Under the pieces are notes generated by a model. The model saw only the letters and a program-made list of their open reading frames with translations. It was not told the origin of the DNA and made no database searches. A stretch of 64,000 nt of DNA, taken from contig NZ_CTDZ01000009.1 of assembly GCF_001375555.1 (NCBI RefSeq), positions 3,527,758-3,591,757 of the forward strand. Reading direction: 5' to 3'. The DNA comes from Numidum massiliense. GTDB lineage: Bacteria > Bacillota > Bacilli > Thermoactinomycetales > Novibacillaceae. The translations under genes were made by a program, and so were the position numbers. Positions 9,572-16,627 of the stretch are shown piece by piece (the stretch's first letter is position 1; every line of letters begins with the position of its first letter).

Positions 9572-9624
9572 AGGGGTTATCGTAAGTTTAACCCCTCTAG
9601 TGCTGCGGGGGCCCCTTTTTTTTA
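9572..9624. terminator. Convergent terminator region after the symporter operon
   Basis: An 8-bp hairpin (9572-9579 with 9589-9596) is followed by a G5C4 self-complementary stretch at 9607-9615 and eight T residues (9616-9623). It lies between convergent genes. The + strand end is the clearer terminator. Confidence 0.6.
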
Positions 9625-9679
9625 TTCCTTCTGCTGTCTTCCTTCCACGCCGGAGATATTTGTGCGGGCTTGGGATTTT

Positions 9680-10768
9680 TTATTGATACTGCTGCGTGCG
9701 CTTCTTTTGCCGCGTCTCTTTTTCCCATACGCGTAAATACGGATACGGGTCAAAGGACCATTCCGTTTTACCGTTAAATTTGTACATGCCGTAATGCAGG
9801 TGTGGGGGGAATTTGCCGGCCGTCCCCGGTGGGCCGTAACCCGAATTGCCGACGTAGCCGATTAACTCTCCGGGCCGCACGACTTTCCCGACGCGAATGG
9901 CTTTGTCAAAACTGCCGAGGTGGGCGAAGTAATGGTAATTGTTGTGTACGTCGCGAATACCGAGGCGCCAACCGCCGTATTTGTTCCACCCTTTTGCTTC
10001 GACATAGCCGTAACACGTACTGTAGACGGGCGTGCCGTGGTGGGCGAATATGTCTGTGCCTTCGTGAATACGTCGCCCGCCCCAGCCGCGTGTCGCGCCC
10101 CACGTACTGCGGTATGTGTAATTGTGCCGCAATGAAACGGGAAAGTGGTTTTCCTGTACATTCATCGTTTGCATCGCCCTATAAATGGTCGCGATGTGGC
10201 TGACTGTGTCGACGGCGCTCGGATGTTTGTACAAGTCCCATACTGCCGTACGCAAACTGAGCCAGTCCACGCCGTACGTTTGTAAGTACAAAATAAGTGC
10301 GTACAGCGCGTCCGTTTCCGATTCACGCTGCGCGAGCCCGTCGCCGTCGCCGTCGGCACCGATCCCGCCGAAGAAACGAATCGTGTGTGGGTCCGTATCG
10401 TCCTTAAGGGGATTAAGTAATCCTACCCACTGCTCAGTCGGTAGTTGAACGGCAAGTAACTGCTCGTGGGGGACATCGGGTAAATCGCGCCGGGAGTTGC
10501 GGACGTTGCGCTCAAACTGGTCAATTGCAGCGAGAAAGTACCACGGGATGCCGTACAGCGTCTCAATGCGGCGAAACAGTCGCTCCCGCTCTAACAGTCG
10601 GTTCTCGGCTGTCTGATCGGCAGTGCCGGTACTTTGGCTTGTAACTCTAACATTAGGAGTATTCACGCTAAAGATAGTAAGGCGATTCGTAGCATACACC
10701 TTGTGCGTACGGGCATCCGCAAGGAAAAATACGAACAATACAAGCAAAATAACGACCTTTTTTCGCAT
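9680..10768 (-). CDS. lytH: M23 metallopeptidase, probable sporulation L-Ala-D-Glu endopeptidase LytH
   Basis: A 362-residue exported peptidase. It has an N-terminal signal/anchor (MRKKVVILLVLFVFF), then a helical region, and an M23/LytM domain in the last 130 residues. The zinc-site motifs are HEGTDIFA, YHYFAHL and HLHYGM, all intact. LytH of B. subtilis trims spore cortex side chains during sporulation; it is next to yunB there and on the other side of yutC, as here. The frame extends 7 codons upstream to a GTG, but the ATG at 10768 follows AGGTGAAGG. The middle region carries an acidic DGDGDG stretch that may bind calcium. Confidence 0.8.
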   Translation of the reverse strand: MRKKVVILLVLFVFFLADARTHKVYATNRLTIFSVNTPNVRVTSQSTGTADQTAENRLLERERLFRRIETLYGIPWYFLAAIDQFERNVRNSRRDLPDVPHEQLLAVQLPTEQWVGLLNPLKDDTDPHTIRFFGGIGADGDGDGLAQRESETDALYALILYLQTYGVDWLSLRTAVWDLYKHPSAVDTVSHIATIYRAMQTMNVQENHFPVSLRHNYTYRSTWGATRGWGGRRIHEGTDIFAHHGTPVYSTCYGYVEAKGWNKYGGWRLGIRDVHNNYHYFAHLGSFDKAIRVGKVVRPGELIGYVGNSGYGPPGTAGKFPPHLHYGMYKFNGKTEWSFDPYPYLRVWEKETRQKKRTQQYQ

Positions 10769-10870
10769 AACACCTTCACCTGTCGTCACGACGAGATATT
10801 TTGCGCTTAGTGTGTAACAGATAGCAGGTGCTTAGCAATCCTTTTTATGGTTCTAACCGCCTTAGCGGGC

Positions 10871-11383
10871 CTAACCGTGGAAGGAATAACCGCTCTTTAT
10901 CGGTTTAGCGGGAAGGATGCGCATATCGACGGCGGTGAACAACAGTACGAACAACCCGAACAGGCATTGCAGCAAGTTAATCATTTGCGTATACGACTGA
11001 AGTTTGGTGAATTGTTTGACGTCTGAGGTTGCGCTTTTGAACGATGTGATTTTCCCCTGCAGTGCATCCATTTGCGGCAACACGATAAACGTAGCGACAC
11101 AATTTAAGGCAAACATCATTAAAAGCAACAGCACGATCCACTTGAGCAACCGTTTTGGCCGCTCAGCGCGCAACGTGCGGAACAGCGCGATTAAGAGGAC
11201 GAGTAGGCCGACCACTAATCCTAACTGGTAAGGGATGGGCCGGACGACGTTAAGTACTTCATAATATTGGTGAATCGAGATAGCCGTTTTCAGTTTTGGG
11301 ATGAGCAGTAGTTCAAAAAACATTACCGATCCGAGCCAACAGACGATCGATAGTAGAAACAACCAATTTACAATAGCACGCAT
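10871..11383 (-). CDS. DUF4149-type four-helix membrane protein
   Basis: A 170-residue protein with four hydrophobic segments (about residues 5-27, 52-72, 82-104 and 136-158) and short loops. The first helix contains the WLGSVMFFELLLIP pattern typical of DUF4149/TMEM205-like proteins. No function is established that I know of. The ATG at 11383 is preceded by GAGGAGG with 8-nt spacing; the in-frame TTG just before it is not needed. It has its own likely promoter and sits alone between lytH and the terminator of yutC. Confidence 0.65.
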   Translation of the reverse strand: MRAIVNWLFLLSIVCWLGSVMFFELLLIPKLKTAISIHQYYEVLNVVRPIPYQLGLVVGLLVLLIALFRTLRAERPKRLLKWIVLLLLMMFALNCVATFIVLPQMDALQGKITSFKSATSDVKQFTKLQSYTQMINLLQCLFGLFVLLFTAVDMRILPAKPIKSGYSFHG

Positions 11384-11419
11384 CAAAGAGCCTCCTCATT
11401 TTTTCGGCAATCTCTGTTC

Positions 11420-11448
11420 ATTGTATCACGATATGTTTTTCAGGAAAA
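11420..11448 (-). promoter_or_regulatory. Possible promoter for the DUF4149 gene
   Basis: Read on the minus strand, TTTTCC and TACAAT (5/6) are separated by 17 bp, about 40 bp upstream of the start. The -35 box is weak. Confidence 0.4.
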
Positions 11449-11483
11449 ATGCAATCAGCATTTAGGGTATAATGGGAATATGG

Positions 11484-11520
11484 AAAAACAGCCACAGTTA
11501 AAGTAACCGTGGCTGTTTTA
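11484..11520 (-). terminator. Terminator of yutC
   Basis: A 13-bp stem (11488-11500 with 11504-11516, one mismatch) is followed on the minus strand by GTTTTTCC, 13 nt past the yutC stop. The other strand also has a T-rich flank. Confidence 0.75.
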
Positions 11521-11532
11521 TAAAAAAAAATG

Positions 11533-12261
11533 TTAGCGGCTAGTGCTAGGAGTTATCGGGGTACGATTATTCATATTTATTCTACCGTCTTGGCTGCGGA
11601 CGGGAGTCGGATCGCCCATTTTGCGCAGCAACGCACTAAGGTCATCTCGATATTGGGTAACGGTGCCCCCGTTAGCCAATTTACGTCCTATTTTTGTCAT
11701 TTGCTTGTGCAATTGTTTGTCCGTCGTCACGTGCACGCGGTAATAGCGCGGCGTGATCGCCAAGGCGGACTTACGGACTTTTTCGACGGTAGCAGCGTCA
11801 AGTTTTTTCCCGATGTCATCGATACCGACAAAGACGCGGTCATCGGTGACGAGTACAGTGGATTTACGCACTTGTGGATACGTCGTTACGAGGTACCCGA
11901 TCTGATTTGCAAGCGCGTTGCGGTTTACTTGTAGGTTGGATGCGGTGACGCGAACGCCGTCGCGGGTGCGAAAGTCGTCGGGTGTAAAACTGCTAAAGCC
12001 GACTTCGTTCTGGCCGCGCACCACCGGGTTGACGGTGCCGCGATAGCCGTAACGATAGGGGATCGTTCCCGTTCCCGTTCCCGTTTGATTGCGATACGAG
12101 GTAAAGCGGTTGTCAATACCTGTCGTGCGGTCGACGTATAAGGAATTGTCATACGCATTCGTCGTCGGACGCTGTGCCATCGGTGGACGCTGCGTCGCCG
12201 GCGTACAGGCGACGGAAAAGACAATCACCCCGACAATCGGGAGTACCCATTTAGGTAACAC
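11533..12261 (-). CDS. yutC: YhcN/YlaJ-family sporulation lipoprotein (YutC-like)
   Basis: A 242-residue lipoprotein. A short hydrophobic signal ends in the lipobox FSVAC with the lipidated Cys at residue 19. A low-complexity Thr/Arg/Tyr linker follows, including a run of GT repeats, then the C-terminal YhcN/YlaJ domain (about residues 100-220). That domain has ALANQIGYLVTTYPQV and VLVTDDRVFVGI, the usual pattern. Such proteins sit in the inner spore membrane and influence outgrowth. The GTG start has AGGAGGTGG upstream. Divergent yutD lies about 100 bp away, the same pairing as in B. subtilis. The exact role is not known. Confidence 0.8.
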   Translation of the reverse strand: MLPKWVLPIVGVIVFSVACTPATQRPPMAQRPTTNAYDNSLYVDRTTGIDNRFTSYRNQTGTGTGTIPYRYGYRGTVNPVVRGQNEVGFSSFTPDDFRTRDGVRVTASNLQVNRNALANQIGYLVTTYPQVRKSTVLVTDDRVFVGIDDIGKKLDAATVEKVRKSALAITPRYYRVHVTTDKQLHKQMTKIGRKLANGGTVTQYRDDLSALLRKMGDPTPVRSQDGRINMNNRTPITPSTSR

Positions 12262-12364
12262 TTAACCACCTCCTATCGCTAGCGTATCCTTACGCCAGCA
12301 GGCCAACCCTGACAAATAACGTGTCACTTGCCAAAAATATAGGTACGGTAAGGAATGAGGACAA

Positions 12365-12670
12365 ATGATACGCATACAATCGAACGCGTACGAATTAGTG
12401 ATCGATTATCGGAACGGCTGGAATCAAGAAGCATTTAAGCAGCGCTATAGCGAAATATTAGGAAAGTACGACTTCATCGTCGGCGATTGGGGATATGGGC
12501 AATTGCGTTTGAAAGGATTTTTTGCCGACAAAAACCCGAAAGCGAAGCGCGACAACCGCATTTCACAGCTAGAGGAATACGTTCACGAATATTGCAATTT
12601 CGGATGCGCCTATTTTATTTTGCGTAAAGTGTCAGACAAAAAAATAAAAAAAACCGTCCACGACCTGTAA
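12365..12670 (+). CDS. yutD: YutD family protein
   Basis: A 101-residue soluble protein of the YutD family (DUF1027). The conserved core FIVGDWGYGQLRLKGF (about residues 37-52) and the closing YCNFGCAYFILRK are recognisable. The family is widespread in Firmicutes and has no firm biochemical role that I know. The ATG follows GAATGAGGACAA. It is divergent from yutC. Three 12-bp direct repeats lie immediately downstream. Confidence 0.85.
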   Translation: MIRIQSNAYELVIDYRNGWNQEAFKQRYSEILGKYDFIVGDWGYGQLRLKGFFADKNPKAKRDNRISQLEEYVHEYCNFGCAYFILRKVSDKKIKKTVHDL

Positions 12671-12677
12671 AGTTCGC

Positions 12678-12740
12678 AAACGGAAGTAACGGATGTGTAT
12701 AGTCGTAAACGGAAGTAAGTGTCTCCTTAAACAGAAGTAA
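12678..12740 (+). repeat. Three direct 12-bp repeats after yutD
   Basis: AAACGGAAGTAA occurs at 12678-12689 and 12707-12718, and AAACAGAAGTAA at 12729-12740. They fill the short gap between convergent genes. No hairpin terminator is seen there. Confidence 0.7.
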
Positions 12741-12751
12741 TCGGTATGAAG

Positions 12752-13036
12752 TTAAAGTTCTTTGTCTTGCTCCGGATCGTCGTGCGTCTGGTGAGCGATC
12801 GGATCTTGCCGCACGATTCCTTCGTGGAACTCGCGGTTTTCATACGTGTATTGCGGACTCGCGTGCTGTGAGGCGAGGTACGGCGTATCTTTGCCGAGCT
12901 TATCGTTACGCGGGTTGCCGTAGGCACCTTCGGGAAACTCCTCTGCCACGAGTTCGTTGCGCTGCGACTCGACGGTAGCGAGATCGGTAAGCGGTGTGTT
13001 TCTTTTCTCCTTCAAAAAGAACAACCCCTTTTTCAC
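12752..13036 (-). CDS. Small acidic conserved protein ('cytosolic protein' family)
   Basis: A protein of up to 94 residues, hydrophilic and probably largely unstructured. The segment VESQRNELVAEEFPEGAYG and the end HQTHDDPEQD match a short Bacillales family that databases often call 'cytosolic protein'; no function is known. The N-terminus is uncertain. GTG 13036 lies inside the loop of an upstream terminator-like hairpin and has no clear ribosome binding site. The fourth in-frame leucine codon, a TTG at 13015, has AAAGGGG nine bases upstream and is the better candidate. Confidence 0.65.
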   Translation of the reverse strand: MKKGLFFLKEKRNTPLTDLATVESQRNELVAEEFPEGAYGNPRNDKLGKDTPYLASQHASPQYTYENREFHEGIVRQDPIAHQTHDDPEQDKEL

Positions 13037-13061
13037 CTAACATGTGCGTGAGAAAGGGGTT
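13010..13061 (-). terminator. Terminator of the DUF3055 gene
   Basis: On the minus strand, a 9-bp stem (13061-13053 with 13031-13023) with a 21-nt loop is followed by GTTCTTTTTG. It overlaps the 5' end of the next gene, so some readthrough or a separate start is needed for that gene. Confidence 0.6.
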
Positions 13062-13091
13062 TTATACGTTATTGCGATTAAACGAGGTCGT

Positions 13092-13367
13092 CTAGACGAG
13101 AATGTCGGACAAAAACTGCGTGAGCTCCGCGGCTTCTTCCGGCGATACATTGTAAGCGCGTTCTAAATAGCCCGCTTCTTCCAAGTCGTCCTGTCCGAGT
13201 ACGGCAAATTTATTCGACTGCATGTTGAGAACTAACTTTTTGCCAAAGAAGCGATCGGTTGTGATAATGCATAAGTCAAAGCGGTTCGTCTCCCCAACAA
13301 AACTGACAAAGCGCGACTCCGTATTTTCTGTTTCATCATAAAGAAAGAAAACATCGTCTCCGGTCAT
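13092..13367 (-). CDS. DUF3055 domain protein
   Basis: A 91-residue protein beginning MTGDDVFFLYDETE, with the family features RFVSFVGETNRFDL, LVLNMQSNKFAVLGQDDLEEAGYL and a C-terminal helix. DUF3055 (SAV0927-like) proteins are small, conserved in Firmicutes, and of unknown function. The frame is open further upstream, but a TATAAT box lies there (13399-13404 on the minus strand), which would put the transcript start just before ATG 13367. AAAGGA lies 12 nt upstream of that ATG, a long spacing. Confidence 0.7.
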   Translation of the reverse strand: MTGDDVFFLYDETENTESRFVSFVGETNRFDLCIITTDRFFGKKLVLNMQSNKFAVLGQDDLEEAGYLERAYNVSPEEAAELTQFLSDILV

Positions 13368-13511
13368 GTAGCGACATCGTCCTTTCCTGAGCGTTCCTTC
13401 CATTATACACAAATATAGCAAAAAACTGCTGCATCTGTGCATCGTTCGTAGTAAAAAAGAACGCCCACCGCCTGATCGTCCGTTTCGTCGTCCGCGAACC
13501 GTCTAAAAGCG

Positions 13512-14120
13512 CTAGCGGAAAAGTTGCGAGAGACGGAGTGCGCCCGATTTTTTACGTTTACCGCGGCTGTCTTCGCCTGCGGCTTCGAGGCGCTGGTCAA
13601 ACGTGGCGTTACGGATTTCTAGTTTTAGGTGTTCCTGTTTTTTGCGCACATCTTCGATCTGTTCGTGCAACTGTTCGAGCAGTTGCAGCGTCGTTTGTTG
13701 GTTCGCTTCGATGTGGGACAAATGTTCGGTTAGCGCCTGTCGGTCGTTCGTCAACAAATGTTCAGTGACCGCGCGTCGTTCCGTCGCCGCTAACCGCTCG
13801 CCAATGGCTTTCAGCTGTTGCGTCACACTTTCTGCCAAGAGGTGAAAATCGTCTTTTGTCTCTTCGTGTACTGTGGGCGGTGCTGCTGGGATATGACCGT
13901 TCTTAACTAACTCGACGCGAACTTGCCGCAACGATTTGTTCCCGCTTTTCAGCTGTTCCCGGATCATTTGTAACGCCTGTAAGCTTGCATCGCTCAATTC
14001 GTAATGACCGCGTCCGTTCACCTCGGGTTGGACAAAGTCGGCAAAGGAGTCAATCCATTTGCGCACCGTGCGCGCGTGTACGTGCAACTGTTCCGCAGCT
14101 TCTTTCGTCGTGTATTTCAC
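13512..14120 (-). CDS. MerR-type DNA-binding protein with C-terminal coiled coil (RacA-like)
   Basis: A 202-residue protein. The N-terminal helix-turn-helix (YTTKEAAEQLHVHARTVRKW, about residues 3-22) is of the MerR type, followed by a wing segment GHYELSD. Residues 90-180 are strongly helical, Gln/Glu/Leu-rich and probably a coiled coil. The C-terminus is basic (GKRKKS). This layout resembles RacA, which anchors chromosomes at the pole during sporulation. A plain MerR regulator is also possible. The start is GTG 14120, preceded by GGGAGGAG; a longer frame exists but has no ribosome binding site. Confidence 0.7.
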   Translation of the reverse strand: MKYTTKEAAEQLHVHARTVRKWIDSFADFVQPEVNGRGHYELSDASLQALQMIREQLKSGNKSLRQVRVELVKNGHIPAAPPTVHEETKDDFHLLAESVTQQLKAIGERLAATERRAVTEHLLTNDRQALTEHLSHIEANQQTTLQLLEQLHEQIEDVRKKQEHLKLEIRNATFDQRLEAAGEDSRGKRKKSGALRLSQLFR

Positions 14121-14249
14121 GATAACTCCTCCCATACGATAAAAGTAATACATACTATTCGCGGGGAAAAGGGTAACTCCTGCCTGCCCGACAAACGAAG
14201 TCAACAGGTGGCAAAGGTAGTCATGTTGCGACAAAGCGGTGCTAAAAAT

Positions 14250-14291
14250 CGACGAAAACGGCAGCCCCCGACCATCTGGGTGCTGCCGTTT
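14250..14291 (-). terminator. Terminator of the spore-coat gene pair
   Basis: A perfect 10-bp stem (14256-14265 with 14282-14291), extended by a CCC/GGG pair, is followed on the minus strand by TTTTCG. It lies about 85 nt past the stop of the CotF-like gene. Confidence 0.65.
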
Positions 14292-14376
14292 CTGTCAACT
14301 ACCACTTCGTCAAGTTGGCAAGCGGCAAGTTCGATTGTCCAGCAATGTCTGTACGTGCGAAAATAAGGGGAGTCGC

Positions 14377-14709
14377 TCAAGCGTACGGAAACTGGGTTTG
14401 ATAGTTGCTGAACTGTTCGAACGTCTGGCTAATTTGCGCGGGGTTAGCGGGATCGACTTTGTACCAGCCTTTTTTCGACATTAACAGAAACAAGTTGTGC
14501 TGGCAGTCGTGCAAGGCATTCAAAATTTGCAGCTGGTCTTTGTACAGCCACGGTGTACTCGCTTCGTTGACGGCGACGTTGTAGCCGCTCGTCAAATACT
14601 TTTCCATCGACAACACGTCGTTGAGGCGGTCGCGGTCATTCATTTCTGCCCCTTTAACGACGGGCATCGTCGCCTGTTGCTGTTGTTGTCCCTGAGTCGG
14701 TTGGACCAT
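14377..14709 (-). CDS. Spore coat protein, CotF family
   Basis: A 110-residue protein with a Gln-rich N-terminus (QGQQQQQ) and a ferritin-like CotF helical domain. The segments MNDRDRLNDVLSMEKYLTSGY, DCQHNLFLLMSKKGWY and the end NYQTQFPY are typical of CotF-like coat proteins. These are mother-cell proteins deposited on the spore. The ATG follows AAGGAGG. It is the second gene of a pair with the smaller coat protein 83 bp upstream, and both are probably transcribed late in sporulation, although no sigma-K promoter could be assigned with confidence. Confidence 0.8.
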   Translation of the reverse strand: MVQPTQGQQQQQATMPVVKGAEMNDRDRLNDVLSMEKYLTSGYNVAVNEASTPWLYKDQLQILNALHDCQHNLFLLMSKKGWYKVDPANPAQISQTFEQFSNYQTQFPYA

Positions 14710-14792
14710 ACGGATAAACCTCCTTATTTAAAGCTCGTGGTTCAATGTTTGCACATTACGTGCAAATCTTTGGCGCTCGATCTTAAAGTCCT

Positions 14793-15002
14793 CTACTGCA
14801 CGGGTGCCGTACCGCTCGGATTGAGGTGGTTGAGCAACATTTCATAATGCGCTTGGTGCATGCGCCCGACTTGCTCAAGTTGCTTTTGTATTTCTTGATC
14901 TTGACACTCTCCGGCATAGTGGTGGCATTTTTTCATTGCTAACAGTTCCCACGACAGCTGGTCTTTGACGTAATGTAAATCTTTGCTGCTCAGCTGGTCC
15001 AT
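14793..15002 (-). CDS. Small ferritin-like spore-coat-associated protein
   Basis: A 69-residue helical protein: SKDLHYVKDQLSWELLAMKKC, then a second helix ending MHQAHYEMLLNHL. This two-helix pattern, with an invariant Lys-Lys-Cys turn, matches the small coat-associated proteins that usually accompany CotF-like genes in Bacillales. Four His and two Cys residues are notable for its size. The ATG has GAGGGA upstream. It is first in the coat gene pair. Confidence 0.7.
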   Translation of the reverse strand: MDQLSSKDLHYVKDQLSWELLAMKKCHHYAGECQDQEIQKQLEQVGRMHQAHYEMLLNHLNPSGTAPVQ

Positions 15003-15082
15003 CGTCGGTGTCCCTCACTTTCAATGATTAATCAGTCTTAACTTGCGCGGATTTAAGGATAATTATTCTTCACTGCAGACTA

Positions 15083-15098
15083 TGTTCATATGTGAACA
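15083..15098. promoter_or_regulatory. Operator-like dyad TGTTCA-N4-TGAACA
   Basis: Perfect 6-bp arms around TATG, located between the divergent coat genes and yutE, about 55 bp upstream of the yutE -35 box. The binding protein is unknown. Confidence 0.4.
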
Positions 15099-15154
15099 AA
15101 GTCTTACAAAAGCCGCTTCTGATAGTGTTTGTAACGTAATTGTAAGCAAACGCA

Positions 15155-15184
15155 TCGACATTTCTTTTAAAACTCGTCTATACT
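15155..15184 (+). promoter_or_regulatory. Sigma-A-like promoter for yutE
   Basis: TCGACA (5/6) at 15155-15160 and TATACT (5/6) at 15179-15184 with an 18-bp spacer, about 85 bp upstream of the yutE start. Confidence 0.55.
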
Positions 15185-15267
15185 AAGAATTATAGTTTAC
15201 TTAAATTGTTCGGCATTCACATGAGGTGCCGATGCATACGGTGACGATGTAGAGGAGGGAACTATTT

Positions 15268-15702
15268 TTGTACAACGTAGACACAACACGCATTGAACAG
15301 CAATTGACTCAGTTAAAAACGTGTGTCGATGTGCTAGCTGAATTGCCCCCGCTAAGTGCTAGCGAGACGGGGATCGTTGAACAGTTTGCGGCTGCACGGG
15401 CGTTCCACGTGGCGATCGAATGCGTAACCGATGTCGGTAACGCGTTGATCGACGGGTTTATTATGCGTGATCCAGGAAGCTATGAAGATATATTGGAAAT
15501 TATGCTAGACGAGCGCGTGCTGCCAGCCGCGGAAGCGACACAACTTAAGCGTCTCGTCGAAAAGCGAAAGAAACTCGTCATTTTCTACACTGAAATAACA
15601 GTCGACGAGTTAGTGCAGATGGGGGAGAGCGTATCGGCACTGCGCGCGTTTCCGGAGCAGGTGCGCCGTTATTTGCAACAAGAGTTGGGAGCGGGAGTGT
15701 AG
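15268..15702 (+). CDS. yutE: YutE, HepT-like (DUF86) protein
   Basis: A 144-residue all-helical protein of the DUF86/HepT-like family. The conserved DGFIMRDPGSYEDI stretch (about residues 65-78) is the YutE hallmark. HepT toxins use an R-x4-6-H motif for RNase activity. Here the matching segment reads EKRKKLVIFY, so the His is absent, and there is no MNT nucleotidyltransferase antitoxin gene beside it. A toxin role is therefore unlikely. The start is TTG 15268 behind AGAGGAGGGA. The SufR-like gene begins 40 bp downstream and may be cotranscribed. Confidence 0.75.
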   Translation: MYNVDTTRIEQQLTQLKTCVDVLAELPPLSASETGIVEQFAAARAFHVAIECVTDVGNALIDGFIMRDPGSYEDILEIMLDERVLPAAEATQLKRLVEKRKKLVIFYTEITVDELVQMGESVSALRAFPEQVRRYLQQELGAGV

Positions 15703-15742
15703 GTTTGCGATCGTAAAAACTAACTAGGGGAAGGTGAGTGTC

Positions 15743-16399
15743 ATGGCTGCAAAAGTACCGACGACTCGTAAGCAAATCCTCAATATGTTAAAGTTCCAAG
15801 GAAAAATGTCCGTCAGCGAGATGGCTAGTCAGTTAAGTATTACGGAAATGGCTGTGCGGCGCCATTTGAATACGTTAGAGCGCGATGGGCTAATCTATTC
15901 TACCCTCGTACGGCAATCGATGGGGCGTCCGACGAATATGTATATGTTGACGGATACAGCTGACGATTTATTCCCAAAAAATTACTATGGGCTCACGCTC
16001 GAATTGTTGGAGGACTTAGCTAATACGGAAGGGAAAAAAGTGGTTGACGAGCTGTTCGTGCGACGGAAAGAGCGGATGACGGAGGCGAATCGCCACCACA
16101 TTGACGGCGAGCTGCTGGAAGAGCGCGTGGAACAGTTGGCCGAACTGCAGAACAGTAAAGGCTATATGGTCAAATGGGATAAAATAAGCGAAGGTAAATA
16201 CCGTGTAGTCGAACACAACTGCCCGATTGCGCGGGTGGCGAATAAGTTTAATCAAGCGTGTGCGTGCGAACTAAGTTATTTCCGCGATATTTTAGGAGAC
16301 GCTGCTACTGTCGTACGCCCAGAATGTAAATCGAGTGGCGACGCCAACTGCGTGTACGTGATTGAAGAAAAAACCGTAGAGAAAGCGAAGGAAGCATGA
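15743..16399 (+). CDS. SufR-like winged-helix regulator with Cys-rich C-terminus
   Basis: A 218-residue protein. The N-terminal winged helix (RKQILNMLKFQGKMSVSEMA then ITEMAVRRHLNTLERDGLI) is DeoR/ArsR-like. A central helical linker follows. The C-terminal domain has cysteines arranged C-x12-C-x-C (from HNCPIARV to ACACEL) and two more in PECKSSGDANC. This matches COG2345/SufR-type repressors that bind a [4Fe-4S] cluster and control Fe-S assembly genes. ATG 15743 is preferred over GTG 15734 because AAGGTGAG precedes it. No suf genes are in the window, so the regulon is unknown, but nifU- and erpA-like genes are nearby. Confidence 0.75.
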   Translation: MAAKVPTTRKQILNMLKFQGKMSVSEMASQLSITEMAVRRHLNTLERDGLIYSTLVRQSMGRPTNMYMLTDTADDLFPKNYYGLTLELLEDLANTEGKKVVDELFVRRKERMTEANRHHIDGELLEERVEQLAELQNSKGYMVKWDKISEGKYRVVEHNCPIARVANKFNQACACELSYFRDILGDAATVVRPECKSSGDANCVYVIEEKTVEKAKEA

Positions 16400-16425
16400 G
16401 TTGTCATCGTCGCCCATCCATCCGG

Positions 16426-16470
16426 CCCCTGCACCGTACGTAAAAACGTATGGTGAAAGGGGTTGTTTTT
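16426..16470 (+). terminator. Terminator of the SufR-like gene
   Basis: A hairpin with CCCC (16426-16429) pairing GGGG (16459-16462) and an inner 10-bp stem of CACCGTACGT with ACGTATGGTG (one wobble) is followed by TTGTTTTT. Confidence 0.75.
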
Positions 16471-16570
16471 GTTTACAATAAGGGAGAACGCAAGTTTAGT
16501 AACATATTAAAGGAGCCATTCCTGTAATGAATTAATTTGAGGTTTGCACAAAAAAAGTGCCTCCAGTAAG

Positions 16571-16619
16571 CTTGGGTTAGAATGTAGCGCTACACTCATT
16601 CATCCCAAGGCAAAAGGAG
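16571..16619 (+). other. Structured leader just upstream of the IS110 transposase
   Basis: CTTGGG (16571-16576) pairs with CCCAAG (16614-16619) around a perfect 12-bp palindrome at 16583-16594. It ends 3 nt before AAAAGGAGA, the transposase ribosome binding site, so it could limit translation. Confidence 0.5.
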
Positions 16620-16627
16620 ACACTCAC

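Noticed and set aside
15268-16399. Toxin-antitoxin pair formed by YutE and the regulator
   Set aside because: YutE lacks the HepT catalytic His, the neighbour is a SufR-like regulator rather than an MNT or classical antitoxin, and both are separately conserved families.
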